From the NCBI GenBank assembly GCA_964035575.1, contig OZ037834.1:310001-374000 (forward strand): 64,000 nt of DNA, read 5' to 3'. Below: more notes on the stretch, generated by a model. It had not been told where the DNA came from, made no database searches, and saw nothing but the letters and a program-made list of their open reading frames with translations. The DNA is not shown here. Within the stretch, counting starts at the first letter, position 1. Source of the DNA: Rhynchopus sp. YZ270_cl-10 (taxonomy: Eukaryota > Euglenozoa > Diplonemea > Diplonemida > Diplonemidae).

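Overview
The window looks like nuclear DNA of a single-celled eukaryote that I cannot name. Long intronless reading frames of balanced to GC-rich composition sit in AT-rich spacers full of homopolymer runs. The proteins carry eukaryotic-type parts: a secretory signal peptide, a C-type lectin-like domain, von Willebrand A (vWA) domains, EGF-like cysteine modules, N-glycosylation sequons and a CCCH zinc finger. The mobile elements (a Crypton-like tyrosine recombinase, a hAT-type element with 8-bp target duplications, many palindromic miniature elements) also point to a eukaryote. There is no operon structure, and I recognised no tRNA or rRNA gene.

Positions 1-19,965 are gene-poor. The only convincing gene is a tyrosine recombinase on the minus strand (4860-5876) inside an inverted-repeat element. 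The rest is poly(A)/poly(T)-rich spacer carrying several dispersed short repeat families, foldback and MITE-like elements, one hAT-like non-autonomous element (16928-17766) and two scraps of coding-like sequence.

Positions 19,966-27,153 hold two tandem paralogues of an unrecognised family. Each has a conserved globular N-terminal part with a CCCH-type cysteine/histidine cluster, a low-complexity Ser/Ala/Pro tail and a short conserved C-terminal helical part. The first copy has lost one base relative to the second and changes frame; the second is intact (962 aa). A block holding the last codons of the first gene plus the following spacer (22753-24128) recurs at 28405-29820. One copy therefore ends just upstream of the second paralogue and the other just upstream of the giant gene.

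Positions 29,980-64,000 are one uninterrupted open reading frame of at least 11,340 codons that runs off the window. It encodes a secreted or surface protein: signal peptide, C-type lectin-like domain, five vWA domains alternating with cysteine/tryptophan-rich blocks, then about 148 EGF-like modules. Most of these modules lie in two higher-order arrays: 16 copies of a 975-bp (325-aa) unit and 5 full copies plus one partial of a 933-bp (311-aa) unit. Each unit is six modules arranged as a duplicated triplet. Variation between units is concentrated in a few cysteine-loop patches shared in a mosaic way. This giant modular adhesin-like gene, with satellite-like evolution inside coding DNA, is the most striking system here.
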